64,000 nt of DNA from CAZIKF01 sp964539825 (lineage in GTDB: Bacteria > Muiribacteriota > UBA6191). The stretch is from positions 1-64,000 of the forward strand of contig CAZIKF010000015.1 in NCBI GenBank assembly GCA_964539825.1. The letters run 5' to 3'. Shown here one piece after another: positions 1 through 8,745 of this stretch; within the stretch, counting starts at the first letter, position 1, and each line of letters opens with the position of its first letter. The translations under genes were made by a program, and so were the position numbers. Below the pieces are notes generated by a model that saw nothing but the letters and a program-made list of their open reading frames with translations, made no database searches and had not been told where the DNA came from.

Positions 1-488
1 GCTTCACGCATAGTGGTATTTGCCTTATCCAGGGCTTTATCTACGTTGCGGTCTCCCGTATGACGCATGGCTCCGTCAACGGCAGCAGTTGTCAGCAGCC
101 CATCCACCACAATCTCTTCGGCAAGGTAAGAATCCCCCAGGCCTTCGGCTGTTGTAGCGGCGGCAACAGTACCCAAAAGCAGAAGACCGTTGGTCACTGC
201 ACGGGCATTCGCACTACGCCTCTTGGCATCATCTACAGTCTTTTTGGCCTGCTCCCTGAGCTCCTTGGATTGTTTCGAATAGGATTGGATATCTTTAAGT
301 AAGGAGTCATAACGCCTCATCAACTCGGAAACCTTCTCGTGGTCATAACCTTCCACAGACCCTACGCCAGATCCCGAAACCACAGCCACATCCTCAATGT
401 CGGGTCCGGCCGACAGGGGATGGGAGGAAATTGAAATCATGAGAACAGCCAGGGTAGGCAGCGCGATAAGATGGCGAAAACGAAACAT
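1..488 (-). CDS. Secreted coiled-coil protein, N-terminal part (runs off the left edge)
   Basis: An open frame reads leftwards from an ATG at 488 and leaves the window still open, giving about 162 codons. An SD-like GGAG lies about 8 bases upstream. The protein starts with a clear Sec signal peptide (MFRFRHLIALPTLAVL, then a cleavage-like LSAGPD near residue 29). A lysine/glutamate-rich segment (about residues 62-88, containing SKQSKELREQAKKTVDDAKR) should form a coiled coil. An alanine/glycine-rich hydrophobic stretch (GLLLLGTVAAATTAEG) follows. I recognise no family. The mix of signal peptide, coiled coil and small-residue hydrophobic segment recalls, at low resolution, the large protein at 45559-50190. 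An exported structural or envelope protein is the most that can be inferred. Confidence 0.75.
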   Translation of the reverse strand, partial: MFRFRHLIALPTLAVLMISISSHPLSAGPDIEDVAVVSGSGVGSVEGYDHEKVSELMRRYDSLLKDIQSYSKQSKELREQAKKTVDDAKRRSANARAVTNGLLLLGTVAAATTAEGLGDSYLAEEIVVDGLLTTAAVDGAMRHTGDRNVDKALDKANTTMRE

Positions 489-800
489 AGTCATACTCCA
501 GTCCAACGAGAACTCAGTCCAAAATTCTCTACGAAAGAAATCCCTTCATGTTTCCTCTTTCAGGTTTCTTTTCAGAATCTTAGAGTAAAATAGACCTAAC
601 CGCTCACATTTTGGACCCTAATCCTGGAAGGCTGATGGATTATGGGAAAACTTAAAGGACTTGAGACTCATATTACCCTGTCAGCAGTGCATTACCTCAT
701 GGGCCAGGGGGACAGTGTTACTCTTTAGAGGGTCGCCAAATAATGGTCACGACACCGTCTCAAAGCGAGTTGTTTTCACTGAACCCAGGGAGTTTTACCC
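489..800. other. Divergent intergenic region with no recognised element
   Basis: This 312-base stretch separates two divergently transcribed genes, so it must hold both promoters. I see no convincing -35/-10 pair, no strong palindrome and no small gene with a good ribosome site apart from those of the flanking genes. Confidence 0.4.
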
Positions 801-1196
801 ATGCCAGGATCCTCAGTAATCTACGAAGGAAAATGCCACTGCGGCCAAATTCAGTTCAGGATTAAGAGTGAACCTATCCAAACGGGAGTGCGCTGCAATT
901 GCTCGATCTGTAGAAGAAAAAACGCCGTCATGTCAGGGGGTTATTATCCCCCCGAAAACTTTCAGTTAATCTCAGGAGCTGAATCACTATCCAACTACCA
1001 ATTCGAACCCAACATGGTGAATCACTACTTCTGCAAACACTGCGGTAACTATCCCTTCCATGACGGGACTGATAATCCGGGTACTTTCAGAGTAAACCTC
1101 GGCTGCATCGATGAAATTGATCTTGAAGCCCTGAAAATCCGAATCTTTGACGGCAAAGAAACCTGGAAATTCCTGGACGACCCCCTCATCGGCTGA
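801..1196 (+). CDS. GFA/CENP-V family zinc-binding protein
   Basis: A 131-residue protein of the glutathione-dependent formaldehyde-activating enzyme (GFA)/CENP-V fold. The zinc ligands are visible in order: C12-x-C14 (KCHCG), C32-x-C34-x2-C37 (RCNCSIC) and C78-x2-C81 (YFCKHCG). Length and spacing fit a single complete GFA domain. The ATG at 801 is preceded by AGGGAG about 8 bases upstream. Most bacterial members have no proven substrate; a few act on S-hydroxymethylglutathione. It is monocistronic here and convergent with the macroglobulin-like gene. No thiol-formaldehyde pathway genes lie beside it, so the family is safe but the reaction is not. Confidence 0.88.
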   Translation: MPGSSVIYEGKCHCGQIQFRIKSEPIQTGVRCNCSICRRKNAVMSGGYYPPENFQLISGAESLSNYQFEPNMVNHYFCKHCGNYPFHDGTDNPGTFRVNLGCIDEIDLEALKIRIFDGKETWKFLDDPLIG

Positions 1197-1316
1197 AGCC
1201 TGCAGAACTAGAAAACAACCTGGAAGCCCAATAATTTGTAATGGTTTGGTTTAGTTAGGACTAATTTGGACTAGTGGGGCATGAAAACCCACACGTTGCA
1301 CACAACTTTCGACCAC

Positions 1317-1484
1317 GGTGAGGCGATGGCTGGTATGTGGTGACTGGCTGGGAGTTCAGGAGTGGTGCAGTGTCGTGGACCGCGACGAAGGGCGATGCCA
1401 AAGCATCGTTCAAGGAGTGATCGGCGGCAATGTGCCATTCATGGGCTTCCAGACAGTCGCCTAAATACCAGTCATCGCCTCACC
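1317..1484. repeat. Palindromic element E1, directly after the macroglobulin-like stop codon
   Basis: Imperfect inverted arms of roughly 38 bases (about 1317-1354 and 1444-1484, starting GGTGAGGCGATG) enclose a shared core. On the plus strand the core reads GACGAAGG, then a perfect hairpin (CGATGC, loop CAAA, GCATCG at 1393-1408), then TCAAGGAG (1410-1417). The right arm ends at 1484, one base from the stop codon of the minus-strand gene (1485-1487). The core matches E3 at 33.2 kb in both flanking motifs although the hairpin stem sequence differs. It has no coding capacity. Confidence 0.65.
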
Positions 1485-4400
1485 CTACTTCACCCTTAGC
1501 TGGAAGGACTGGGAATGTGCTCGAAATTCAGGCGCGTAGAGGCATTCAATCTCTGCCATTCCCGCCGTGTATTCTCCTTTATGAAAAATCTTCACATCAT
1601 ATTCAAATACATAGGTTCCCTTGGGAAGATAATCAAAGTAGAAGTGTGTGGCTGTATCCTTCGTGGACTCGTAATAAGCCAGGCCATCCTGGTACTTATA
1701 ATGGGAAAGTACATTGACGGGCTCGGTTCCTGAGCCTCTTCCATCCTTCATGTGCACATATTCGAAATCCCGGTCAGCCCGCAGAACAACCCGAACCACC
1801 ATGGTATCGCCTACCTCAAGGCTTTCCTTTTGAATTGGCGAAATCACAGGTCCCTTTTTGGTATTTCGTCGTACAAATATCTGCTTTTCAAGATCAAGAT
1901 TGTTGCCATGAGCTTTGATTTTGGATAAGTCCTGAAAATATTGCCAATGCAGCCCTCCCCAGGCAATTCCCTTTTCTTCCTTAACCATTCGTATTCTGCC
2001 CTGCTCAGCCCGGATTTCAGGTCCAGACCATCTCTTCTCGTAAAAGCCGGTGCCAGCCTCAACTTTCTCTGGACGCACTTCCTCGGAACCTACCCATACT
2101 TTCACAAGTTTTGTTCCGGATAGGAGATCAGCTCCACGCAGGAGCAGAGCATAAATCGCATCCGCGGTAGCTTTGTTGGTCTTCCAATCCTGGGTTTGCT
2201 TTTGTTTTAACAACCAGACTTTCAAATCTTCTGTTTCCTTCTCAGTTCCCGAAAGTTCCTGAAAGGTTTCAATCATCATGGCCTGAGTCTCTATAGGTGC
2301 GCGGTACCACCAGTATGCAAACTCCTCGTCTCCCCAATACATCCCCATTTCTTCATCATGTAAAGCGCGCTCCCGTAGAGACGCCAGGATCTCTGAGGGG
2401 GTCTCCTTCCTACCAAAACGCAAGAGCCCGATAGCCGTGTGGCCTTCACTCATGCGATTATTCAGACCGGTCCAGTATTTCTTAGCCTGTCCCAGGAAAT
2501 AATCTACCGCGTCCCGGGAAGTTGATTCGATGGACTTTTCCTTAAGAAAAAAGGAGCGGCCATATAGATAATAGGCAATGAGATTGGAATAGTTATTTTT
2601 TTCCGGATGACCATATTTCATGATGCGATCATAGGTACGTTTGATCCACCGATCCAGGCCATGTACAGAGCGCAGTGCCATCTTTACCGGAATCTCCACG
2701 CCCAGGTGCCTTAACCTCCCAAACCCGGTCACAATATAAAGGGTGATGAAGTCGCTTCTTTTGCCCCCGGGGAACCATGGCCAACCTCCGTCAGAGAGCA
2801 TTCGCTTTTCAAGCTCTTTCAAAGTATTCGCCTGCTCTGAGGCCATACGGTTTCGATCGAAGAAATTGGCAACCCGTCTTTTTGAGGCTGACTCGCTTTG
2901 CGCTTCCAGTACCCAGGGCGTCTCCTCAAGCAAAACGCTCTTGAGATCCTCATTCTTTTCAAGGTTGGATTTCAAAGCATCAGTGCCCTTCCACTGTTCG
3001 AAAATTTTCTCGATNNNNNNNNNNNNNNNNNNNNNNNNNNNNNNNNNNNNNNNNNNNNNNNNNNNNNNNNNNNNNNNNNNNNNNNNNNNNNNNNNNNNNN
3101 NNNNNNNNNNNNNNGCCGTTTCACGAAGATTGGATCGGGGAACAAATTCTGGTTCAGAATCCTTCTTCTCAGGTGCAGCATTGGTATCCGCACGCTTCCT
3201 ACTCACGTTCTTACTCTCTCTTCTCCCGCGACCTTCTTTCTTCATCGCCTGGGCCATCACCATGCCCTCCTCCTCATCGGCCATTTCTCCCCCGTAATGA
3301 TCCGCCTCCATAACTGCCCCAGGTGCCATCATCATGGACTTACTCATGAAGCCGCGAGATTGAAATATGGGTGGAAAAAGATAAGAGAAACTCTGTTTAA
3401 GCCACCAGGGAAAGGAAGGATATGTTCGCGAAACTCCCATGTGTCCTCGGCCAAAATTGGACCACCAGTTCAATAGGGTTTTCGAATAGAGATTCAACCG
3501 GTAGGAAGAGGCTTGTTGATCCTTCCAGAAGATTCCCGAAAGGCCTTGAAAAGAATGGGGATAGAAGGAATCGAGGGACTGATCATAGAGCGTCGCCACC
3601 ATTTCAGCAGCCACTTTTCTCGCGTCCTTCCCTTCAAGGAGAAGACTCCAGGTTTCTTTCTCATTGGGGCGCAGTTTATCGCGGAAGGTCTGAAAGCGAA
3701 CTTTAAGCTGCTTGTCCGGATAGCTGACGTTTACAAAGCGGGAGTAGGTATAAACCTGGTTTTCCTGTATGAAATAAACCTGCAGAGTCAGCCCCCCGCG
3801 AAGATCCCTGTCCACCGGAAATCGAATGTGGTGCAGGCTCTCCTTCGGATTGGACCAATAGGACTTTAGAATCTTGCCGTCTCGCAAAAAACTCACAAAA
3901 GCGCTGCCCGAATCATAGCCTGTCCCCCAGGCAGCCTCTATTTCACTTCCAGGCTGGAGGTTCGCGGACTTGAGCTGGAAAAAACTGGGCACTTTGACCG
4001 GAAAACGGGTAACCGAGTTGGAAAAAACCAGAAAGGAAATCTCGGATTTAACCTTCGTACCAAATTTATCCTCGGTCTCTACGCGGGCTCGATAAGCGCC
4101 AGGTCTAAGCCTCAGGGAAATGCGGGCCGTGCCCTTCACAGTCTCATAAGTCTCGGTGGAAATCTGCTGATCAACATCCCAATTTTTATAATCTGAAAGA
4201 TCTCTCGACGCACCTCCACTTCCACTGGCTCGACCCCACCAAAAATAACGCGGACGGGAGGGTTTTCGAGTCGGTTTTTGAGGCTCTTTGAGGGAAAATA
4301 TTTTCACCTTGCCGCCATTTTCAACCGGTTTTCCATCCAGGGTTCGTGTATTCAGGCTCAGGGGAACGGCCTCCTCGGCAACTAGCCATTCGGGTAGGGA

Positions 4401-6821
4401 AAGTCGAGCCTCCAGGGCACTGTATCCAACCCTCACGGAGCGGGTAGCTGAGCGTGTCTCTCCGGTAGGGTCAATTACGTCTACCTGCACTTCATAGTTA
4501 AAGGAGGGGTCTATCTCACGGTCCACACTTCGGTCGGGAATCGCTTGAAAAGGGATAGAGAATTCGCCCTGGTCATTCGTTTTTTCTTTTCCATTGGCTA
4601 TTTCCCGTGAATTTCCGAATGGATTGTGCCAACGCCACCACCATGGCATTCGAACCGTTCTGAGTACCCGATATTTCACCACCGCATCCGCAACCGGAAC
4701 TCCCGCGTAGCTCTTCGCGATCCCCTCTACCAGTACTTCGGCTTGAAGTCGAACCTCTTTTTCCAAGGCTTTCAGTTCCACTTCAAATTTCGGACGCTTA
4801 TACTCCTCAATGCGTATTCGGGTTGTACCCGCCGGAGAGGAAGCTACGATGGTATATGCGCCGGTAAGTCTTCCCCTTGGCGCTGTAAACTGCCCGGAAA
4901 AGGAACCAAATTCATTGCCATTCTTGGTGAGGCGTTCCACCTCCTGGTAATTCGCGTCCCGCAGAACTACTTTTACGTTGCGGCATTCATTCACCTCGTA
5001 GTTCTGAGCCGCGGGATCCTTTTCATAGCAGATTCCTTTGAATTGGATGGTCTGTCCCGGCCTGTAGAGTGAACGATCGGTGTAGAAAAGAACACCACGG
5101 CTAACCTGCTTATTCCTTCTATTACCATGCCCCATGGGTTCATGAAACAGTACGTCTCCAGTAGTAGAACGGGCATAGAAAAGGTAAGTTCCGTAGCGGT
5201 TCTTTTCTGGCTTGTGAAAGAAAAAAGTCCCATCTTCTTTACTCTGCACACTTTGAAAATAACCATATCTGCCCCGCTTTCCCCGCTTGAAAATCTCTAT
5301 GGTGCGACCCTGTAGGGGCTTCCCATCACGAGCGTCCACCACCAGACCCTGAATCTTAGTGTTCAGGCGACGGAGCAGGAGAGTGGTGTCAGTGGACCAG
5401 AATGCACCTTGAACCACCTTATTGCCTGAGGAGCGGCCAAAATCAGAACGGTGAGAAATCAACAATCGGTAATAACCATATTTGAGCGGCGGAAGGTCAA
5501 TCTCTTCACTGGTTTGTTTGTAATCCGAGGTTTCAGATAAGCTCACAGACCACTGTGCTACGGGCTCCTTACCTAAAATAGACTGCATCTGCTGATCATT
5601 GAGATGATCTCCAGGGTTAGCCCAATCTTCCTCCAAAACCCTTCTCCAGCTATCTTTAACGATGCGAATATGAAGAGTAGTCAGGTTTTTATACTCAACT
5701 AACGCTGACGAATTGGAGACGTTGAGGGTGTGCTCTATCTTGACATTGTATTCCTTGGCTGTGATGCGGTTGGTTAAATTCCGGCAAAGGGTAGCTCCGG
5801 ACGAACCGGGAAACTTTGAGATAGGAACTGAGCAAAGTTCAACTGCCAATACGAGATCCTGGTCTATTTCAGCAAGTTTGGCTAGCTGATGAGTTGCCAG
5901 TGCGCTCAGTTTAGAATGCGGATGTTGCCCGACGAGCTCTTGTAGTCTTCTTCGAAATCTCTCCTTCTTAACCGTACCTAGTGCGTTCTCATGAAAAAAG
6001 ATAAGCCGACTGATTTCTGTATCTAAATAAGCATCCTCATTTTGAGTCTTCTTTAGATAGGTCAGCAGTTCCTGGTAGATCTCCAGGGCTTTGAGCAAAA
6101 GAGAATCCGTGTCAGTGGTATCTGGCTTATAGCTTAGAAAGTTCTCTGATTCTGATAACGCATGGGAATCCGCTTCAATTTCAAACGCATCCTGGGGTTT
6201 GGGCAGGGTCTGTAATCCATGCTTGTAAAATCTCAATGCCTCCCTGGCCAGAAACTCATAAAGAGTTTTGCAGTAGCCATAACCAAGACTGCCCCTCTCC
6301 ACCAGGGGCTCAAAATCTTTGAGGATCAGGCTACGCAGATGCCGACGATCCTTCAGAGCCTGCTCAAAAAGAGAGCCAACCTCATGGAAAAGCTTTGGTG
6401 AATCCCAGGTGGTGAAATCTTCATTTTCAAGTCCTGAAGTGGTGGATCGCTGGGAGAATTTATAGCGGTTCTGCTCGTGGTAATGCCAGAACCAGATCGC
6501 CAGAATAGCTTGAAGTATAGGGCGATCCGCCTTTGGGCTGGAAGAAATCTTCTCTCGAAGAATTTTCACTTTGTCCCGAGGTTGTTTTCCTAAAATATGA
6601 GCCTGATTCAGAATTTTCTTGGAAAGGGCTTTTAGATAATGACCTCTGGTTTGGCTTTGGCGTGTCAATTCAAGAATTTGGTCAAGGATCTTGATCGCTG
6701 ACTTGGGGAGCTTCTTTTGCTCCGCCTGCTCAACTTTCGACCATAGAGAATTGATGTTTTCCGCGATACTTCGCGGGATTATGAGAGTCAGAAGGATGAA
6801 TAATGCCAGCCATGGTTTCAT
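1485..6821 (-). CDS. Secreted alpha-2-macroglobulin-like protein (internal sequence gap)
   Basis: A very large exported protein. The ATG at 6821 follows a strong SD (AAAGGAG) and a signal peptide (MKPWLALFILLTLIIPRSIA). About 350 helical residues come first. An MG2-type domain follows at about residues 575-690, with the hallmark SLYRPGQTIQFKG, then more macroglobulin beta domains and the TPWVLEAQSES and DGGWPWFPGG segments of the thioester-domain region. The architecture matches the long macroglobulin proteins known from Bacteroidetes. The 100-N gap falls at residues about 1236-1269, between NLRET and IEKIFEQWK. In relatives roughly 200 residues lie there, including the A2M domain and the CxEQ thioester motif, so the true protein is longer and its thioester cannot be judged. 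Macroglobulins trap proteases at the cell surface. No penicillin-binding protein 1C gene is visible next to it. Confidence 0.85.
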   Translation of the reverse strand: MKPWLALFILLTLIIPRSIAENINSLWSKVEQAEQKKLPKSAIKILDQILELTRQSQTRGHYLKALSKKILNQAHILGKQPRDKVKILREKISSSPKADRPILQAILAIWFWHYHEQNRYKFSQRSTTSGLENEDFTTWDSPKLFHEVGSLFEQALKDRRHLRSLILKDFEPLVERGSLGYGYCKTLYEFLAREALRFYKHGLQTLPKPQDAFEIEADSHALSESENFLSYKPDTTDTDSLLLKALEIYQELLTYLKKTQNEDAYLDTEISRLIFFHENALGTVKKERFRRRLQELVGQHPHSKLSALATHQLAKLAEIDQDLVLAVELCSVPISKFPGSSGATLCRNLTNRITAKEYNVKIEHTLNVSNSSALVEYKNLTTLHIRIVKDSWRRVLEEDWANPGDHLNDQQMQSILGKEPVAQWSVSLSETSDYKQTSEEIDLPPLKYGYYRLLISHRSDFGRSSGNKVVQGAFWSTDTTLLLRRLNTKIQGLVVDARDGKPLQGRTIEIFKRGKRGRYGYFQSVQSKEDGTFFFHKPEKNRYGTYLFYARSTTGDVLFHEPMGHGNRRNKQVSRGVLFYTDRSLYRPGQTIQFKGICYEKDPAAQNYEVNECRNVKVVLRDANYQEVERLTKNGNEFGSFSGQFTAPRGRLTGAYTIVASSPAGTTRIRIEEYKRPKFEVELKALEKEVRLQAEVLVEGIAKSYAGVPVADAVVKYRVLRTVRMPWWWRWHNPFGNSREIANGKEKTNDQGEFSIPFQAIPDRSVDREIDPSFNYEVQVDVIDPTGETRSATRSVRVGYSALEARLSLPEWLVAEEAVPLSLNTRTLDGKPVENGGKVKIFSLKEPQKPTRKPSRPRYFWWGRASGSGGASRDLSDYKNWDVDQQISTETYETVKGTARISLRLRPGAYRARVETEDKFGTKVKSEISFLVFSNSVTRFPVKVPSFFQLKSANLQPGSEIEAAWGTGYDSGSAFVSFLRDGKILKSYWSNPKESLHHIRFPVDRDLRGGLTLQVYFIQENQVYTYSRFVNVSYPDKQLKVRFQTFRDKLRPNEKETWSLLLEGKDARKVAAEMVATLYDQSLDSFYPHSFQGLSGIFWKDQQASSYRLNLYSKTLLNWWSNFGRGHMGVSRTYPSFPWWLKQSFSYLFPPIFQSRGFMSKSMMMAPGAVMEADHYGGEMADEEEGMVMAQAMKKEGRGRRESKNVSRKRADTNAAPEKKDSEPEFVPRSNLRETXXXXXXXXXXXXXXXXXXXXXXXXXXXXXXXXXXIEKIFEQWKGTDALKSNLEKNEDLKSVLLEETPWVLEAQSESASKRRVANFFDRNRMASEQANTLKELEKRMLSDGGWPWFPGGKRSDFITLYIVTGFGRLRHLGVEIPVKMALRSVHGLDRWIKRTYDRIMKYGHPEKNNYSNLIAYYLYGRSFFLKEKSIESTSRDAVDYFLGQAKKYWTGLNNRMSEGHTAIGLLRFGRKETPSEILASLRERALHDEEMGMYWGDEEFAYWWYRAPIETQAMMIETFQELSGTEKETEDLKVWLLKQKQTQDWKTNKATADAIYALLLRGADLLSGTKLVKVWVGSEEVRPEKVEAGTGFYEKRWSGPEIRAEQGRIRMVKEEKGIAWGGLHWQYFQDLSKIKAHGNNLDLEKQIFVRRNTKKGPVISPIQKESLEVGDTMVVRVVLRADRDFEYVHMKDGRGSGTEPVNVLSHYKYQDGLAYYESTKDTATHFYFDYLPKGTYVFEYDVKIFHKGEYTAGMAEIECLYAPEFRAHSQSFQLRVK
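3015..3114. other. Assembly gap of 100 N
   Basis: Exactly 100 N, the usual placeholder for a join of unknown length. The reading frame happens to continue across it, so if the gene is intact the real missing length leaves remainder 1 when divided by 3. Comparison with the family suggests several hundred bases are missing. Confidence 0.98.
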
Positions 6822-7014
6822 GTCTTTCTCCTTTGAACCGTCCCGAGATTTAGAGCCCCGGTGGATTCTTCGATTCTAGTACCAGTTCCTCGAACTTCCA
6901 ATGGAAATTTCTCTGGCCAATTCCCTGTGAAACTTTGGACAAGGGTTCGTGAAAATTGGTTCCCTTGTTATTGGGAGGCGCTGAGTTTAGACTGGACCTT
7001 CCCTTGACCCAGCT

Positions 7015-8685
7015 ATGTCCAAACCCTCTGACAAAACTGACTTCAGTTCCGTTCTTCATTATCACGAACGAACCAAGCACCATCCCAGGCGCTACGCGGC
7101 ATCACTTGGATTTATGGACTGGGACACCCAGCCTCACCCCTTTAGAATCTATGAGGGCTCTGAGAAGATTGAACTTTTATTAAGGCAGGATCATGGGGAT
7201 CTTTCCTACCAGTCGATGCTGAACCGAGAGGGAATTAAGACCGCCCCCTTTGATCTACCCAGTATTTCAAAGTTATTGGAACTCTCCCTGGCCCTGTCCG
7301 CGTGGAAATCGGTACCAGGGAGCAAATGGGCCCTGCGGATCAATCCTTCCAGCGGAAACCTGCACCCCACTGAATCTCATTTTCTTTTCCCGCCAGGAGT
7401 CCTTGATTCCAAAGACGCACTATTGACCCATTACAATCCGCATGGTCATGTAATGGATGTTCGCAGCAGGATTATCCCTGAAGGGCTCCCGCCTGGTTTT
7501 TGCAAACCTGAACAAGGATTTTTCCTGGCGCTAACCAGCATTTACTGGAGAGAATCCTGGAAGTACGGAGAAAGAGCTTTTCGCTACTGCAACCACGACC
7601 TGGGTCACGCCCTTGCCTGCCTCTCCTTTTCCGCAGCTCTACTTGGCTGGAGAGCACACATGGTGCTTAGCCCCTCAACCAGTCAGATCACAGAGTTGTT
7701 CCGACTTTCAGAAGTTGCCTGGATTGAGGAAGAGAAAGAAGAGCTGGAGACTCTGATCCATATCATTCCTGATCAAAGCGACTGCCCCATTACAAGTATC
7801 GATACCGAATTGGTCAGAGCCCTCAAGGATGCACATTTGGAGGGAAGCGTAAATAAGCTCAGCTCTGATCATCATCCCTGGGCTGCTATTGAAAATGTGT
7901 CTCAGGCCACTGAAAAACCGCAACGGCCAATCAATCTTCAGGAAAGATCTTCACTCCCTTTTTCCTTTAGTTTTCCCGCGGTAAGCGCGGCAAAAACCAT
8001 TTCCAAGAGAAGAAGTGCTGTAGATTTTGATGGAAAGACCTCTATCAGCAAAGATCAATTCTTCTCAATGTTGGAAAGTACTCTTCCACGAAAGGACAAA
8101 CCGCCATTTGACTTGAATGCTGACCGAGTCCGCGTTCACTTGTTAATTTTTGTGCATCGTGTTGAAGGCCTTAAAATGGGAATGTACTTCCTCGCACGTA
8201 ATCCGGAGGATCTTGAAGAGATCAAGTTGTTGAGTCATCAGGAGCTTCTCTGGGAAAAAGTTCCTGATTCTCCTGCATCACTACCCCTCTATAAGCTACT
8301 AGAAGCTGATCTTCGAATGGAGGCCACCCTGATAAGCTGCCAGCAAGATATTGCCGGAATGTCCGCTTTTTCCCTGGGCATGATTGCCCGTTTTCGAGAG
8401 GAGCTTAGAGATCAGCCCTGGGTATACAGGCGTCTTTACTGGGAAACGGGAATCATCGGTCAGGTTCTATATCTTGAGGCCGAGTCCCATGGAATTCAGG
8501 CCACCGGAATAGGATGTTTCTTCGATGATCTGGCGCACCGTGCCCTGGGCCTTGGGGATGATCAATACCAGAGCCTCTATCACTTCACAGTGGGAGGAGC
8601 CGTGCAAGATTCCAGGATCTCCACCCTGGCCCCCTATCATCATCTCGATGAGTCCAGAACCAAAACTCAGGGCGTAAGAGAGTAA
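7015..8685 (+). CDS. SagB/ThcOx-type nitroreductase with two nitroreductase domains
   Basis: A 556-residue protein with tandem FMN-type nitroreductase domains. The first half carries the PSSGNLHPTE motif typical of SagB-type dehydrogenases. The second half (about residues 310-545) has SKRRSAVDFDG near its start and YWETGIIGQVLYLEAES with GIGCFFDD towards its end, typical of the flavin/dimer part of the fold. SagB proteins oxidise azolines to azoles in peptide natural products, but free-standing tandem members are common and mostly uncharacterised. No cyclodehydratase (YcaO), precursor peptide or leader peptidase is seen nearby, so a peptide substrate is not supported. The start at 7015 has no clear SD. 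It is divergent from the macroglobulin-like gene and convergent with the carbamoyltransferase. Confidence 0.85.
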   Translation: MSKPSDKTDFSSVLHYHERTKHHPRRYAASLGFMDWDTQPHPFRIYEGSEKIELLLRQDHGDLSYQSMLNREGIKTAPFDLPSISKLLELSLALSAWKSVPGSKWALRINPSSGNLHPTESHFLFPPGVLDSKDALLTHYNPHGHVMDVRSRIIPEGLPPGFCKPEQGFFLALTSIYWRESWKYGERAFRYCNHDLGHALACLSFSAALLGWRAHMVLSPSTSQITELFRLSEVAWIEEEKEELETLIHIIPDQSDCPITSIDTELVRALKDAHLEGSVNKLSSDHHPWAAIENVSQATEKPQRPINLQERSSLPFSFSFPAVSAAKTISKRRSAVDFDGKTSISKDQFFSMLESTLPRKDKPPFDLNADRVRVHLLIFVHRVEGLKMGMYFLARNPEDLEEIKLLSHQELLWEKVPDSPASLPLYKLLEADLRMEATLISCQQDIAGMSAFSLGMIARFREELRDQPWVYRRLYWETGIIGQVLYLEAESHGIQATGIGCFFDDLAHRALGLGDDQYQSLYHFTVGGAVQDSRISTLAPYHHLDESRTKTQGVRE

Positions 8686-8745
8686 TCAGGTCCTTCTTGG
8701 TTAAAAGTCCCTTTTTAAACTAGTTTGTGAATCTCTGGCCCCGGT

